In this document: piece by piece, positions 31,573 through 42,494 of the stretch | Layout of the letters: every line of letters starts with the position of its first letter | Position numbering within the stretch: the first letter of the stretch is position 1 | DNA from: Volutella citrinella | Taxonomy: Eukaryota > Ascomycota > Sordariomycetes > Hypocreales > Nectriaceae | Reading direction: 5' to 3' | NCBI GenBank assembly: GCA_034401135.1 | Contig: JAWZSP010000004.1 | Coordinates: 434,001 to 498,000 of the forward strand | Length of the DNA: 64,000 bases | The notes under the pieces: generated by a model | The model's input: the letters and a program-made list of their open reading frames with translations, nothing else | What the model was told of the DNA's origin: nothing | The model's database searches: none | Made by a program: the position numbers and the translations under genes

Positions 31573-34030
31573 TCAACTGATAATAAAGCTATTCAAGCCC
31601 AATCCATTGATATCGTCATATGCTGACTGGAAGTCGGTGTTTAATAGCCAGTCGAAGCTGTTATCCGCGTTGTAGTCAAAGTCGGGAGGCGGCAGATTGG
31701 CGCTCAAAGGCGTCAGAGGGCGTCGATCTACGTCCTCACCGCCCACATGCTGCCGCTTTCTCGTGTTTGGCGCAGGAGACTCTCCAGCCAGAACCTCTGC
31801 TCGCATGGCATCTGACTTGGCTATCCAGCGATACTTGAGACGACATAGAGAACTTCTTATCCGTCGGGCACTTTCCCATGGCCAAGAGAGCTCATCGAGA
31901 GCGTTGAAGCAGATGCCGAGGTGGGGAAGAAGGTCCTGTTCATTGTCCTGGCCCCGGCGCGAGACGAAGGCAAAGATGAGGATAAGGGTTGCGGAAAAGG
32001 TCATGGAAACAGCCTGGAACGTGATCTTGCGCAGGCCGAATTGGTCCTCGTAGAGACGCAGCAGCCTCGCGATAGATACAGCGGAGTCTATGCATATTTG
32101 CCGCGCGTTGCCGTCCTCGCTATGAACAGCAGAGTCTCTTTGCGCACAATTGCTTGCCATCCATGGTCTTTGGGCGTAAATCAAAGACTGATGGTACTGC
32201 ATGCTGTGCCAACTGTTAGTAGAGTAGTTCACAAGGTTATATTTCCATACATACTGTAATATAAGGATGTGTGGCATATAGACCTCCTCGGATTTCTCAA
32301 AATCAATCTTGAGATTCAATGGGAGGCCGTCTTTCCATTTCTGAAGCTTATCAACGGCCGCAGCACACATCTTTTGCAATGTGCCTCTCGGCATGGAAGT
32401 GCCGCCATACCTATAATTGTCAGGATTGTAGGAAGTAACGGCGAAGAACACATACAGCTTGGATGCGATTGGTTTCATGATTTCGAAAATGGCAAACTGC
32501 AGCTGTGCCACCTCACGAGTAAGATTCGAGGGAGGCACCTGAGGGCTGCTGGCAACCATGGGCCAGAGCCCAGTTTCCTGGTCCGTGGGAGCTGGTTTCG
32601 CCACTGTAACTCCATCGAGGATTATGCGGGACGGCTGTCCAAGGTGACGATTCCAAGAACTGCAATATGTGAGCAATTTCCCAGTCACCTGCACGATTCC
32701 CTTACCAATCAACGAAGACGGCTGCCCAGAAGATGGTGCGCCGTAGGTCTGCCTCAGCCGAGGGGACGATGCCCTTGCGGACGTACTCTGAAAGATCCTG
32801 GTCTAAAGACAGAACAAAACAGAGCTGAATTGCCATTCCTGCAGTCTGTTAGCCTGCGTGTGCGACAAGATGCATCTGCGAGGATCTAACCGCTGAACAA
32901 CCAGCCTCTGATATCCCTTGCAGATCCCAATTCGAGATTGCTTAGCAGTAGCAAGGCCTGTATCGTGCCTACAGACGGATGGTCCAGTTCCACGTCCAAC
33001 AGCGCCTTGGCGCGGTCAGCGAAGAATTCTGTCAGTGTCCTGGGGAAGGTGATGAAGTCTGGGCGATGCCGCGTATCAAAGGCAGCACCGGCGGCACAGC
33101 TATGGATTCCCTAGTCAGTACGAGCGCATGCTAAGCAGAATAATAGATGAGGGGGTACATTGCGTTTCTCAGGGCCGTCGAGTAGTAGGCTGTATCCTGA
33201 TGGAGATCTGTCGACTCCGTTTTGGCCTTTTCGTATAGTTCTCGATCCACAAGATGACAACTGGGGTCCTGCCAGGTAAAGTACAAGTTGGATAGATGTG
33301 TCTCAATATCGGGGGGGACCTCTTTCCCCAGACCTAGTCGATCGAGGCGAGCAGAGCCATCATCTTCTTTCATCGTGCTGTCAGTGTCCGTGGGGTTGTC
33401 ATGCAGGCTCATGTCTGATGTTGGCCCAAAGAAACGAATATGGCCACCTGGACGGAACTGTAGAGTCCCAAATCGGTCCGTAAGCTCGTTGGTTATGGCA
33501 TCCTGGCTTGAGCTCATAGTTTCACCCGTCTCTGGGGCTGTTGGCCTCGATATCGTGTCGTGATCTGCTCCGGGAGTTGCCAGGGAGCCGGCCTCGCTAG
33601 AAATTCCCCAGGTATTCAGGAGCTGGGAGAGCTTTTCTTCATCCTCTTCCTCCATGGGCGGCGCCTGTAGTCCACTTTGTTGGATGAATCGCAACAGCTG
33701 CTGGTTGCGATGAAGCAGCATTTCAAGCGTGCCTCGCAACGGTATTCTATTCCGAATTAGAGTCATGGGATTATGATATTTGGCTCTTCTTGTGTCTCGT
33801 CTCACGTTCTTCGGTCTTTGTTTGTCTTGTAGTGACACTGCACGTCCTTGGCCACGCACCTGCGACACATTGGCCTGCCGCCATCGCACTGCCGCCAATG
33901 TCAGCCCCAGTCACCCAGACAGACCACTACCCGGCGCTAAACGTGGATTATGTACCTTGGCCTTGCTCTCGCGGCAGGGATTGCAGGCCGTTGTGACGTG
34001 TCTCCGGCTCGGACCTTGTCTGGAAGCCAT
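31573..34030 (-). CDS. Zn2Cys6 transcription factor with fungal-specific regulatory domain
   Basis: A 691-residue zinc-cluster regulator in eight exons: 34030-33956, 33888-33806, 33746-33159, 33099-32891, 32838-32706, 32659-32456, 32410-32251 and 32196-31573. All phases close. The cluster is Cys16-X2-Cys19-X6-Cys26-X6-Cys33-X2-Cys36-X6-Cys43, split by the first intron. A linker with LHRNQQLLRFIQQ (possible coiled coil) follows. The fungal-specific domain is clear: LRNAICAAGAAFD, IQALLLLSNLELGSARDIRGWLFSGMAIQL, EADLRRTIFWAAVFVD, LGQPSRI and the helical stretch ILQYYHQSLIYAQRPW. The introns 32411-32455 (45 nt) and 32197-32250 (54 nt) are multiples of three without in-frame stops. The gene is divergent from the PRISE reductase gene, 291 nt away, and likely regulates its neighbours. 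Confidence 0.92.
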
Positions 34031-34182
34031 GGCCTGCTGCAGACTGTGTTCCTTCATCAGGCAAGGCAATGGACGCAAAGTCAGAATGGGAATCTGGAAT
34101 CCGCGTCACACCCATGTCGGCTGGGTTGGGTTAGTCGGCCATCCTATCAGAGCGTGCGGAGGACAATACTGCCCCACAGCGC

Positions 34183-34198
34183 CGGGATTCGAATTCCG
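34183..34198. promoter_or_regulatory. CGG-N10-CCG zinc-cluster binding motif
   Basis: An inverted CGG/CCG pair with a 10-nt spacer is located between two divergent genes. It lies 153 nt from the Zn2Cys6 start and 124 nt from the PRISE reductase start. CGG triplets with fixed spacing are the known targets of Zn2Cys6 dimers; spacing 10 is that of yeast Put3. Confidence 0.45.
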
Positions 34199-34213
34199 CA
34201 CCGAGTTGAAGCT

Positions 34214-34219
34214 TATAAA
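34214..34219 (+). promoter_or_regulatory. TATA box of the PRISE reductase gene
   Basis: TATAAA lies 103 nt before the ATG at 34322 and 16 nt after the CGG-N10-CCG motif. Confidence 0.6.
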
Positions 34220-34321
34220 TGCCCATCAACATCCACGTCAAATTAGAGATGACACTGTACTTATCATTACCTACCAAGTTTGGGTTTTAAAACATTCGAA
34301 TCTCTTCTGTATCCATTCTCA

Positions 34322-35582
34322 ATGGCCCACGCATTGATTCTTGGTGCCTCTGGCATCTCTGGCTGGTCCATTCTCAACCAGGCCTCGCAGTATCCGACCC
34401 CGACTACATTCGACAGAATCACCGGTACCACCAACCGTCCATTCGGTATTGAACAAGCTCACTTGCCGGACGACCCTCGTGTTCGGCTAGTGGCAGGTAT
34501 CGACTTCACCAAGAGTGTGGAGGAGGTGGCTGCCCTGCTGAAGCAAAAGATCCCAGACGTGGCGACTGTCTCGCACGTCTTCTTCACTGGTAAGGCCAAG
34601 TGACTGGGGGTTAAAGAGACTGAGAGCTGATAGTATGAAGCATATGTTGAAACCGGCGACCTGGACAAGAACAGCTTGGTGAATACACAAATCCTAGACG
34701 TTGCTGTCCGAGCCGTCGAGGCTGTGTCCCCCAAGCTGCAGAGCGTCATTCTTCAAACGGGAAGTAAAGGGTAAGGCTGTTTTTGTTTTTTTGGCGAGCT
34801 TTAAGATAGAATCACTGACATGAAGAAGCTATGGAATGCCATTTCCAGACGAGGTCGGTCTGCGACCCCCCCTTCGAGACACGGATCCACGGATTCCAGA
34901 GCCTTGGGCCAGCAAGATCCACTACTTCTCGCAGTACGATCTTCTCAAAAGACTATCAGAGGGTAAATCCTGGACATTCTCCGAGATCAGGCCAGACTTG
35001 ATTGTTGGATTCTCGCCCAGCAAAAACGTCATGAACCTGGCCGAGGGCATGGGTCTGTTCCTCAGCATATGGCGAGAGGTCCACGGACCCGGCTCAGAAG
35101 TCCCGTTCCCTGGAAACGAGAAGAGCTATCGCTCCACTCATATGGACACGTCCCAGGACATACTCTCTCGCATGGAGATCTTTGCCGCCCTGAACCCGGA
35201 GACGTGCGGCGGTGGTCGATCCATTAACATTGCGGACGGAACCATCGTGTCATGGGCAACGCTGTGGCCACACCTCTGCCAGCACTTCGGACTCATTGGG
35301 GCAGGCCCCGTTGCAGGGTCAGCCGAGATCCGGGCCTTTGTTGAGAAGCACAACCATGTGTGGGAAGGCATCGCGGCGAGGCAGGGCCTGGATGAGACAC
35401 GCGCCAAGTCGCACAACTGGGAGTTTGTGCGGTTCATGTTCGACGACTGCGACTTTGATCGGTATCCCGATCTTTCAACCAGTCGATCGGTCGGGTTCTC
35501 CGAGGAGACGAACACAATCTACGGGTACATCAAGGCATGGGATCGTCTGCGAGACGCAAAAGTGCTGCCACCGCGGCTCTAG
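34322..35582 (+). CDS. PRISE-like reductase (short-chain dehydrogenase family)
   Basis: A 383-residue NAD(P)-binding protein of the PRISE (progesterone 5-beta-reductase / iridoid synthase-like) group of atypical short-chain dehydrogenases. There are three exons: 34322-34589, 34641-34770 and 34829-35582. The Rossmann motif is LILGASGISGWSIL at the N-terminus; instead of the usual YxxxK, PRISE enzymes use a Tyr in a later block, and here the segment IHYFSQYDLLKRL contains candidate Tyr residues. Other family-like blocks are LQTGSKGYGMPF, WTFSEIRPDLIVGF and the C-terminal FDRYPDLSTSRSVGF. The reduction of enones is the family's activity; a substrate is not indicated. The in-frame ATG at 34280 would add 14 residues, but the one at 34322 sits at the Rossmann fold and behind a TATA box. 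It is divergent from the Zn2Cys6 gene and convergent with the NmrA-like gene, only 63 nt apart. Confidence 0.9.
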
Positions 35583-35645
35583 GTCCAAAAGACTCTGCGG
35601 GAAATTGCGATTCACTACGAGACCCCTCCGCTAGGTTGACAAACA

Positions 35646-36728
35646 CTACTTCTGGGACCATGCCTTCTTGATCAGCTCCTCGGCAGTCATTGGGACAATC
35701 TCGGGAAACTTCTCATTCAGGCGACCCTCCCTTGGCACGGCCATATCCCCATTGGCCATAAACAGCCCCATCATGGCAGCCTCCGTAACGGGATCCCCGC
35801 CGAAATAGCTTACCGGATCAGAATCGAGCAGTGTGGCTTTCCCGTTCTTCATGTCCTCCACAGAGTCATATGTCACGTCAAACTTGGCGCCTAGTTCATC
35901 GTGTCAGACCACGTCCACGTCCACGCAAGACATGCTGTAACTTACCCAACGTCTTCTCATAAATCGCCAACAGCTCGTTCGGCGTCACGTCAGACCCGCT
36001 CACGGTGCTAAACGCGGGCCACTCGGCTTCATCAAGGAGTCGCTCAATGTAGACTGCAACATCCTTGGAGTAGGTCAAGGACACGATGTAGTCACCCGAC
36101 CCCGGAATTACGGCGCGCCGCTTCTCGGGATCGAAGGCGAAGGTGAAGGCTCGCAGGTGAGACGGGATGTGTGGATAGCCAAAGTAGTCCATGAAGATGC
36201 CGTTGCTGAAACGGGTCCATGTGAGGGATGTCTTGGACAAGGCCTCGCGAGCGCGAAGCAGAGGAGCGGTGATAGGGTCTGCCTCGTCGGCATTGCTACA
36301 CTCGACCCGTTAGCCAGATGCACTGTTCAAGCTTGGCATCATGAACTTGCCCATCAGGCGCATTGCTAGCATACTCGCTGGGCATGAACCTATGCGTCGT
36401 GGTGGACTTGTCTGCCGCAGCGATCAACCGGAGCTGGACCTGCTCGGCAGGGCCATGGGGTGGGATGACGCAGATGACGGTGTCCACTTCTGCCGTCTGC
36501 AATGCTTCGGCCATGGACTCGACGCTGTCGTAGTCGAGAGCCAAGTGCTTCGGGCCGTCGCTGCTAGCGGGGATCTGTATCAATGTGTTAGATGGGGCAA
36601 GGCGGATGTGATCTAGAGCTGACCTTTCTCGACAGGACAAAGACGGTATGCTTGCCAGATGAGGTCAGACGCTCGACAATAGTCCGGCCAACATCGCCAG
36701 TACCACCTGCAACAGCAACGATACCCAT
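35646..36728 (-). CDS. NmrA-like / isoflavone reductase family oxidoreductase
   Basis: A 299-residue NAD(P)-binding protein of the NmrA-like family in four exons: 36728-36624, 36574-36375, 36295-35946 and 35890-35646. The dinucleotide motif is GIVAVAGGTGDVGRTIV at the N-terminus. THRFMPS, the block SLTWTRFSNGIFMDYFG and the strand YIVSLTYSKDVAVYI follow. The second intron (36296-36374) is 79 nt with donor gtatgc; a 28-nt alternative also keeps the frame, but is too short for a normal intron. The protein probably reduces or dehydrogenates a small phenolic or polyketide-like molecule, or acts as a redox sensor as NmrA does. It lies 63 nt from the stop of the PRISE gene, and with the Zn2Cys6 gene forms a compact trio. 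Confidence 0.85.
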
Positions 36729-37368
36729 CTTGATGTTTGCTGCTGGAAGCTGAAGGAAGAGAATCTAGTATGGAGGAGTGCAGGATATTGTGCAGATGCT
36801 GGTGTCTGATGATTATAGCCGCAATAGAGGAAACGAGTTCCTATGTATACCCTCGTTGCGGTCTCTCGGGTCGTTGCTGTTGCCCGTCACTCCCCTGATT
36901 GACATTGCAGCGGACTTTGTATGCGGAGTTTGATACGTCTACACTGGCCTGATCCGCCTATACACAAGAGTCGTGCTCCTCGTCCGCACGGGTCGCGCGG
37001 GTCCCGCTGTACAGGCGAGTCAACGTTAGTATTAACTATAAATGCCAACAGCCCCGCATCCGGGTGGATCTCAATGAGCCCACGTTGAACTGAAAAGGCC
37101 CGGTTGCTGCAGACTTCAACATACCCGTGTGGCACCACAACGGTCTCACATCAACTAGTTTGAGCATGTTTATTAATACCGACGTTTCCATGGTGTATAC
37201 TTAAAGGCCAGAGTGAGATGCTACAGGATGATGCCTAATCAAGAGTCAAGACTACCCACAGTGGTGATACAATGCAAAGAGCTATTAAAGGAGCTGCCTT
37301 CCCACTTGAAACTCCGTCGAGGTGCCTCCTCTGACGCCAGTACGCCCAACCCAATCCAATTCGATCGC
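36729..37368. other. Intergenic region upstream of the NmrA-like gene
   Basis: The 640-nt stretch holds the promoter of the NmrA-like gene and the 3' end of the HET gene. CGG/CCG-containing stretches occur near 36955-37015 (ccgcctat, ccgcacgggtcgcgcgggtc), but no clear paired motif was assigned. Confidence 0.5.
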
Positions 37369-39891
37369 TCACTCAATGACAATGTCCTCGCCGAGCCGCC
37401 GCAGCGGCAGGTCCTCGACCATGGTCTCCAGTCGGCGGTACCGCGACACCACGTCCTTGGAGTCCTCGGGGAAGCTCATGCGCATGCGACCGACGCGCTC
37501 CCAGACGACACGGCCGTCGCGAACAGTCCTCTCGACGACGAGCAGCATGACGAGCGCCTCGGACACGAACCACAGCACCGTCATCTGCTCGCCGCGCGCG
37601 TGTCGCTCAATGTACTCGCGGATGCCGCCGCCAGGCCCGCGACTCAGACGCACGTCGACGCTCATGCGGTTGAAGATCCAGCCGCCCGCGTGCGTGCGCG
37701 CCTTGACCTTATCCAGCACCAGCGGGTTGGGCACCTGGATGCCGCACGGCCGGAGGAAGAGACCGGGCGGCGGCGCCGTAGAGCCGGTGGCGCGGGCCGA
37801 CGACGCGCCAAAGTCGTAGGCGACGCTGCCGTCCGGGTTAACCAGCACAATGTCGGGCGAGTAGGTCCAGCGCATCGACGACGGGTCGTTGCGCGTCATC
37901 TGCGTCGCCGTGACGTAGTGGTGGCTGTTGTACTTGCGCTCCTTGCCCCGGCCCTCGGGGTCGGCCACCGTGATGGACGAGAAGAGCTCCACGGGGCCCT
38001 TCCACCCGGCCCACGTCCAGCTGGGCAGGTGAGGCCGTCGGGTTGCCGGCGGGGCGCCCTCGCGGTGGTGCCAGAAGCACGTCGCCAGCGCAAACATGTG
38101 GCGCGTCGGCGGCGTCCCGGACATGGCGTACATCTGCGGCACCCACAGCGGGATGCCCAGCAGGCTGGCGATCTTGTTGCGGCCGATGCTCGTCTCGAGG
38201 CGCCGCGAGATGCCCAGGAAGGCCTTGAGCGAGTCCTCGTCGTACGTGAGGTCGCGCCGCGTGTAGTTGACAATGTGCTGGTCCACCTCGCGGAAGATGC
38301 TGAGCGTGCTGGGCTCCTTGGCCTTGGCCGGCAGCGGCTTCCACCGCTCCCAGCTGCCGTCGACAAACGAGAGCCCGTTGAAGAGGCCCGGCCGCATGAA
38401 GTCGCACATGCGCTGCTCCTCCATGTCGTGGTAGAAGTCGAGCGGCAGCACCAGCGACTCGGGGCAGCACATGCCGCCGCACTCCCAGTACATCTGCTGG
38501 TCTGTGAAGATGAGCCGTCGTCGTGCCAGGAGGCCTTCTTGGTACGTCCACCCCCTGGAATACCACTTGGAGTCCTTGATGGCGATGCGCGGGTCGGGCA
38601 GGCTCGACACCAGCTTAATGTCCGAGTTGGCGAACTGATACTTGGGCTGTGCCTCCCGCGATGTCATGCCCACGCCGGGGAGTCCGTACGTGGCGTCGTT
38701 TCCGCAGGCGGCGATGATGGTGATGACTGCTCCTTCAAAGATCTCGTCCATGCGGCAGATCTGCTGCATCTGCTCCACGGGGTCGAGGCCCGACATGCAC
38801 AGGCGGTCCACCCATAAGAACCGGACCCCCAGCTCCTGCGTCACCGTGGCGGCGTCCTTGATCACCTTTGGCCACGGCTCCGTCACGTTGCTGCCCCATA
38901 CGTAGCTCAGGGCCACGAACCGCTCGGCCAGCGACGCCTCCACCAGGGCCGGCGGCGAGGTGCTACAGTCGAGCAGCCGGAAGCCGGGCATCTCGTAGCC
39001 CACGGGTAGGCGTCCGCACCGTCCCTGGTGGTAGAACTCGCAGAAGCGCAGCCAGTCCTGCGCCAGCGTCATGTCAATCGTCTTTCCCATCTCGCGGCCC
39101 CAGATGCCGCGCTTGACCCAGACATTTGAGTCCGTCATGGAGTTGCCCCGCGAGTGCGTGCCGGACATGGCGCTCACGGCGCTCAGGTGCTCCGTGTGTA
39201 TCTCGGGCTGCGTGCGGAATAGCATGCCGGCCCGGCAGAACCAGTCGGCGCTCACGTCCCAGCTCAGGGCGCCGTCGCCGCTCTTCTTGGGCACGACGCC
39301 TAGAAAGGCCGGGCTGAAACCCTTGGCCTTGCCGCGGGCGGGGTGGGTCTGTTCATTCATGGTGTTGGCGTCAATTAGGTAGTTGGTGTCTCTACTCGAG
39401 AAACCTGATAGATGCAAGCTGCCATCTCCCTCGCTTGAGACGTGGATGGAGAGGAAGAGCTTGCACAGCGGGCACGTCGTGGCCCAGCGGTTCTCCTCCA
39501 GCTCGCGGAGGCTGCCGATGGAGAACTCGGTGTTGTCGAAGGCGTCGGCAGTCCCGGGGTTCATGTTCTTAATAAAGGCCGCGTCCATCTCGTCAAAGGT
39601 CGAGTCGACGTCGGCAGCGAAGGCGGCACAACTCCGACACAGGTTGGGATCCTGCGGGACGCCACCGGATCTGTCCGAGTGGGCAGACGGACTGCGGCTC
39701 TTGCGCCAGCTGAGTCCACGCATCAGGGAGCCTCGACGGGGCATGCGATCCTCGCCCTCATCCTGGGGGGGCTCGACGGACAGGTGCTGCATCATGTTCT
39801 TGATGGGGTTCCTGGACCGTCGCCGCTGAACGCCGAGGCGCTCGGCGCCGGGGCTTGGGGGCGGGATGCCTGGATCAAGAGTCTCGGGCAT
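37369..39891 (-). CDS. HET domain protein, large form
   Basis: An 840-residue intronless heterokaryon-incompatibility (HET) domain protein. The N-terminal 90 residues are low complexity and basic (RRRSRNPIKNMMQHL, SWRKSRSPSAHSDRS), followed by a CxxC-containing segment (LCRSCAAFAAD) and WATTCPLCKLFLSI, common before HET domains in long family members. The HET domain starts at about residue 325 with ERFVALSYVWGSNV, and continues with VRFLWVDRLCMSG, MDEIFEGAVITIIAACG and the block SKWYSRGWTYQEGLLARRRLIFT. The domain's ICI..Q motif is replaced by LCMSG. A long C-terminal region follows (PSWTWAGWKGPVEL). Its GC-rich third positions make long antisense frames, which are not genes. It probably acts in nonself recognition or other cell-death signalling; the partner is unknown. 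Confidence 0.93.
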   Translation of the reverse strand: MPETLDPGIPPPSPGAERLGVQRRRSRNPIKNMMQHLSVEPPQDEGEDRMPRRGSLMRGLSWRKSRSPSAHSDRSGGVPQDPNLCRSCAAFAADVDSTFDEMDAAFIKNMNPGTADAFDNTEFSIGSLRELEENRWATTCPLCKLFLSIHVSSEGDGSLHLSGFSSRDTNYLIDANTMNEQTHPARGKAKGFSPAFLGVVPKKSGDGALSWDVSADWFCRAGMLFRTQPEIHTEHLSAVSAMSGTHSRGNSMTDSNVWVKRGIWGREMGKTIDMTLAQDWLRFCEFYHQGRCGRLPVGYEMPGFRLLDCSTSPPALVEASLAERFVALSYVWGSNVTEPWPKVIKDAATVTQELGVRFLWVDRLCMSGLDPVEQMQQICRMDEIFEGAVITIIAACGNDATYGLPGVGMTSREAQPKYQFANSDIKLVSSLPDPRIAIKDSKWYSRGWTYQEGLLARRRLIFTDQQMYWECGGMCCPESLVLPLDFYHDMEEQRMCDFMRPGLFNGLSFVDGSWERWKPLPAKAKEPSTLSIFREVDQHIVNYTRRDLTYDEDSLKAFLGISRRLETSIGRNKIASLLGIPLWVPQMYAMSGTPPTRHMFALATCFWHHREGAPPATRRPHLPSWTWAGWKGPVELFSSITVADPEGRGKERKYNSHHYVTATQMTRNDPSSMRWTYSPDIVLVNPDGSVAYDFGASSARATGSTAPPPGLFLRPCGIQVPNPLVLDKVKARTHAGGWIFNRMSVDVRLSRGPGGGIREYIERHARGEQMTVLWFVSEALVMLLVVERTVRDGRVVWERVGRMRMSFPEDSKDVVSRYRRLETMVEDLPLRRLGEDIVIE

Positions 39892-40807
39892 GGTGGATCA
39901 TGGGGTGGTGGACAACGGGGAGTCCGGAGAAGATACAGACGGCAGCGGCACGGAGCGGGCAGTCGGGGACTTTGTTGAAGGAGAGGGGACGGGCTGCAGC
40001 TCCGTGAAGATCGGAGTCGCAACGGTTGACGGGGCCGGGGCGGTGTCTGTGTTCTAGTGGCGTAGATGCGGACGACACCCCCGTCTCGGCTCCAAGTAAC
40101 CGGGGTCCACTCTTGGCGCCTGGGAGCAACGGGCCACGAGATGTCGGCGGGCCTAGTGGGTGATGCTAGGCCAGTCGTGGAGGCGGCAGTCGAGCGTGAT
40201 GGGACCAGAGACGCCAGAGGGCCATGCGCGTGGCCGTACTGCAATTAATGTCCGTGACACAGAGCGCGTGCACTGCCGGGCTGGCGAGGCGAAGTACCGG
40301 GTGGTGCGGCCAAGAGGTTTGCAAGTTTCAGAGTGCGGCCGTAATGGTGATGGGATTCCGAAAGGGATGCGATTGGGTTCGGACGTCGGATAGGAAATAG
40401 GGAGAAAGGGTGATGATGGACGGTAGATGAGCCGGAGCTATCGAGCGACAAGCGAAGTAGCGCGGCGGAAACGAGATGACGACGCTCGCATGCGAATCCG
40501 AATACTAGGGTCGGCCGGCAGTGGGTGGTTCCTTGGTTAATTATAATAATTGATCGAGACTTGGTAATTTGGTCAATTGATTGATGAATCTCGTTCCGTG
40601 TCCGAGGGAGCAGTCGTATGAGGACGCGCACAAAAGGGTGGCGGTGGTGGTTGATTTGTGCCTGATGTATTGGATCCGTATGGGGAGGAGAGCGTACAGG
40701 GGACAGGCGGCTTGGGGGCGCTTAGCAGCAGGAGCCAAGATGGGTGCGACAGGACGGCGATGCCATTCACAGGAGATGCAATGCACTAGGCAGCCAGAGT
40801 TGATATG

Positions 40808-40822
40808 CGGCGGCGGCGGCGG
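40808..40822. repeat. CGG trinucleotide repeat
   Basis: Five CGG units in a row. Confidence 0.8.
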
Positions 40823-42464
40823 CGGGAGCGGGACCATGCGCTTTATTAGTAGCCCGTTGAGATCGCAGCCGCAGTCCACCTCAGGCTGGCCGTCAGGCAG
40901 GGCGTTTGGTGTTGATGCCCGCATTGCCCAGCCGAGCCCAGCCCCGGGTACGGTTCCAGCTAAAGCAGTGCTGGGATGGGCGGATGGGATGGGCGACGGG
41001 GATTATTTTTAGTGTCGTGCCTAGCAAAGTGGTGAGGCAGCGACCGCAGCAGTCAGTGGAGGGGCCCCGGGTGCAACAGGGGGGCGCCCAAGCCTCATAG
41101 AGCCTCCATGCCCATCCCCATTCAGGCCCATTCAGTCCCCATCTGGGTGACGCCAGCCATGCCCAAGACGGCATCTCGGAGCCGGCAGCCTCGTCCTTCT
41201 TGGTTGAACAGAGACGGCGACAAAGGGAGACAAAAGACGGGGCGAATGGACCTGCGACGGTCGTGCAATCTCGCAAACGTGCGCAGCCCCGAGCGTCGAT
41301 GGCATTGCACCGCGTTGCACATTGCTCCGGACGGGAATTACATTGGATTAATTACAGGCCTGCAGCCTCGTCTTGGAGCCAACAGCAACGCAGCTGCAGC
41401 CGAGAGCACCTCAGGTCCATGACCCCTGTCGTCGCCCCCCTCATCAGGGCTGGTTGGGCGCCTGTCGTCTTGGCTCCAGAGGCAGTGCCCGTGAACCCAG
41501 CGCACTGATTTGCTGTGCGACGGGGGCGCAAGACAACATTGACCTACCCTGCCAACAGACGCCTTTTCAATCAACGACACATGGCATCTGCGCAGTAGTC
41601 GAGTTGATTAATTGACTGATCGGCTGCGAGGCTCTGTCTATCGCCGACTGGTGCGCGCCCATGCGCTGCGCCGTCGGCTGTTGGTTGTTGAACCCGTCGG
41701 GGCTGGTCGTCGCCATAAGGGCCCTATCCGCCGTTTCTCCCCCCCGCGCCACCACCCACGCTTATGCGAAGGATTCAACTGAGCAGAACCAACACCGTCG
41801 TCATTGTCCTATCCCACGACGGCGCCAAGGACATGATCTAGAATGCCGGTGTTCCGTCTCTCCTTTGTTCAAATTGTCTCCTGGAACGAGGCGCAATGCC
41901 GCCCCGTACCACTACTCTCGGGACTTTGGTGCGTCAAACAATGATCGCCATGGGACTTTGGCAGCCGCTATTCGGTGCCCCGTCAAGTCCAACAGGGCAT
42001 ATTACGAAGCCAATAAAAAATAAAAAAATAAATCTTACTATCCGTGCGAAGGAGTCACAACCGCTTCATTGTCTTGTCTCGACGCAACGCGGCTTCCCGC
42101 ATCCTGTCTTGTCGGCCCGCGCGCCCAGGCTTCCGGGAGAGACATGCCGTCGCAACACAGCGACGCGTTGCAGCAAAAAGGCAGAGTAGTACCCCAAAGG
42201 CATACGTGCGGGTCGCCAGCTCAAACATGGCCTCATTCGTGCGCAGCACAGCCTCGAGTGAACCGCCATCGCCCACCATCAGTCGCCCCGGCGCCGCGTG
42301 AAACAGGGCCCGACCGACGCCTTGCTGCACCACCTGCGACGGCTGCGATGCCGTTCCTTGTAATTTCGGCCATGGGCTGAGCTGGGCTGGAGAGGCTGGC
42401 GGAGCCGAAGATGATTTCCCGCTGCCGCTGCCGATGCTGCTGTCGCCGATGGTGATGATGGATG

Positions 42465-42494
42465 GACACACAACGCCGTGACACACAACGCCGT
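42465..42494. repeat. Perfect 15-bp tandem duplication
   Basis: The unit gacacacaacgccgt is repeated exactly twice, head to tail. Confidence 0.9.

Noticed and set aside
34136..34206. Possible tRNA around ggattcgaattcc (B-box-like)
   Set aside because: The G53-C61 pair is missing and no acceptor or D-arm pairing is found; the palindrome is better explained as a CGG-N10-CCG site.
37213..38817. 534-codon plus-strand open frame inside the HET gene
   Set aside because: It is antisense to the HET gene, arising from GC-rich third positions; composition is Arg/Val/Ala/His-rich with no domain.
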